A stretch of DNA of 61,265 bases from B16-G9 sp964400655 (GTDB taxonomy: Bacteria; Bacteroidota; Bacteroidia; Bacteroidales; F082): contig CAYNVN010000017.1 of assembly GCA_964400655.1 (NCBI GenBank), positions 1 to 61,265 on the forward strand, read 5' to 3'. Positions 60,600-61,265 of the stretch are shown piece by piece. A program made the position numbers and the translations under genes. The first letter of the stretch is position 1. Each line of letters begins with the position of its first letter. The notes beneath the pieces were generated by a model that was not told the DNA's origin, ran no database searches, and worked only from the letters and a program-made list of their open reading frames with translations.

Positions 60600-61265
60600 G
60601 GGGGGAAGTTTGGAGTGACTAAAGTGCACTAAAGTTTGGAGTACTTGGTGTAAATTTCAAATAACAAGCACCAAATTTCAATCAAATCTTAATTTTAAAA
60701 ATAAACAACCCCCACACTACGTCGTTTATTCCTACCCCGTCATTTCGAGGGAGGCACGACCGAGAAATCCCCTGCTATAATCGACTGAACTCTCTTTTTA
60801 GAGGCAGGCTGCTACTCAGGAGATTCCCGCCCGTACCGAACGGTACGTTCGGGCGGGCCTCGTCGCTCCCCGAAAGCTTTCGGGTTCGCTTCCCTCGGAA
60901 TGACGATGGGCGACGCGGGAGGGGCAACAAGCACCAGGCAACGAGCAACCAGGTAAACCTCTAAACTTCTGAACTTTTGAACTTTTAAACCTGTATCTTC
61001 TCAACCTTTTCGGGCTCCCCCGATAATTATCGGGTGATAACTATCGGGACGCAAGGCTTTGTTCGACCGAAAAGGTTTCCTTTGCGCCATAGCGGTACAT
61101 CAAACTTTAAAACTTTAAACCTTCAAACCCTGAACCGACCAGCAACTCCGCCCGTACCTTCCGGTACATTCGGGCAGGCAGCACCAAGCAACCAGCAACG
61201 AGCATCAAGCAACGAGCAACGAGCACCAAGCAACCAGCAACGAGCATCAAGCAACCAGCAACGAG
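60600..61265. repeat. Composite intergenic repeat, copy D (runs off the window)
   Basis: No gene is present from 60598 to the window end. The order is: left flank (GGAGTGACTAAAGTGCAC, TTTGGAGTACTTGG), no palindrome at the first site, and the module at 60739-60904. A stretch of AACTTTTGAAC-like octamers comes next, followed by two CCCGATAAxTATCGGG palindromes (61018-61034, 61036-61050), CGACCGAAAAGGTTTCC, and a CCCGTACCTTCCGGTACATTCGG palindrome. At 61180-61265 it ends in twelve heptamers of the GCAACCA/GCAACGA/GCACCAA type. Confidence 0.85.
60739..60904 (+). repeat. Inverted-repeat module, copy D (166 bp)
   Basis: It begins GTCATTTCGAGGGAGGC and ends CCCTCGGAATGAC. Palindrome site 1 is empty (GACCGAGAAATCCCC is continuous), site 2 is filled at 60826-60857, and a third palindrome (CCCGAAAGCTTTCGGG, near 60869-60885) splits the right arm. 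Confidence 0.85.

Noticed and set aside
60816..61004. Short minus-strand frame in repeat copy D
   Set aside because: It is made of the same palindrome sequences as in copy A and has no family similarity.

Overview
The window is chromosomal DNA of a Bacteroidota bacterium, probably from the Bacteroidales/Marinilabiliales side; I do not name a genus. The evidence is the short 287-residue RpoD-type sigma factors, many promoters with the Bacteroidota -7 element TAnnTTTG, a PorD (DUF4835) type IX secretion gene, DUF5723, DUF4159 and DUF3667 families, lipoprotein-rich operons, and an Rpb6-like omega subunit. There are no rRNA or tRNA genes, no insertion sequence, no phage and no CRISPR array. Most of the window is core-genome-like, and its oddities lie in domain architectures and intergenic repeats.

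Left part (1-8.8 kb): the 5' two thirds or more of a large secreted repeat protein (minus strand, cut by the window edge; about 34 units of 17 residues, YadA-head-like), two small proteins, an FkbM methyltransferase, then rpsO, pnp and two adjacent paralogous RpoD-type sigma factors. Next (8.8-15.1 kb): PBP4-type dacB and the diadenylate cyclase cdaA flanked by two different NhaC-type Na+/H+ antiporters. At 15.2-21.5 kb a one-direction operon carries a DPM1-like GT2, two multispanning GT-C-like proteins with matching C-terminal beta-sandwich domains, a degenerate calcineurin-like lipoprotein, and a purine nucleoside phosphorylase. At 21.6-25 kb a large lipoprotein is translationally coupled to a DUF5723 outer-membrane barrel.

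Middle (25-42.9 kb): an SDR lacking the usual Tyr/Lys, a DMT transporter, DUF2007, a class IV aminotransferase, a CAP+SPOR protein, a GNAT-like protein, and an unusual fusion of a GH130-type glycoside phosphorylase/hydrolase to a response-regulator receiver domain. The minus-strand cluster bamD-rpoZ-coaBC-porD follows, then an NtrC-like regulator without a DNA-binding domain, MmcQ, DUF3667, an Rh-type ammonium channel, a trans-sulfuration PLP enzyme, and a NifX-like/DUF134 pair with an inverted-repeat operator over its promoter.

Right part (43-61.3 kb): K+ channel with RCK domain, acyl-CoA synthetase, DUF4159, lipoproteins, a TlpA-like protein, a GT4 glycosyltransferase, NadR-like kinase with PnuC transporter and a thiamine-binding-like protein, DUF423, PaaK-like ligase, DksA/TraR-type zinc finger, a hybrid histidine kinase with seven PAS domains, and an atypical thioredoxin next to trxB.

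Four intergenic regions (about 13.0-13.6, 25.8-26.5, 36.05-36.56 and 60.6-61.27 kb) are copies of one composite repeat. Its centre is a 137-197 bp module with terminal inverted repeats (GTCATTyCGA ... TCGGAATGAC), and small GC-rich palindromes are present or absent at the same sites in different copies. This nested, apparently modular repeat is the strongest unexplained structure in the window; the GH130-receiver fusion is the strongest protein-level oddity. All functions are assigned by reading motifs; no database search was possible.
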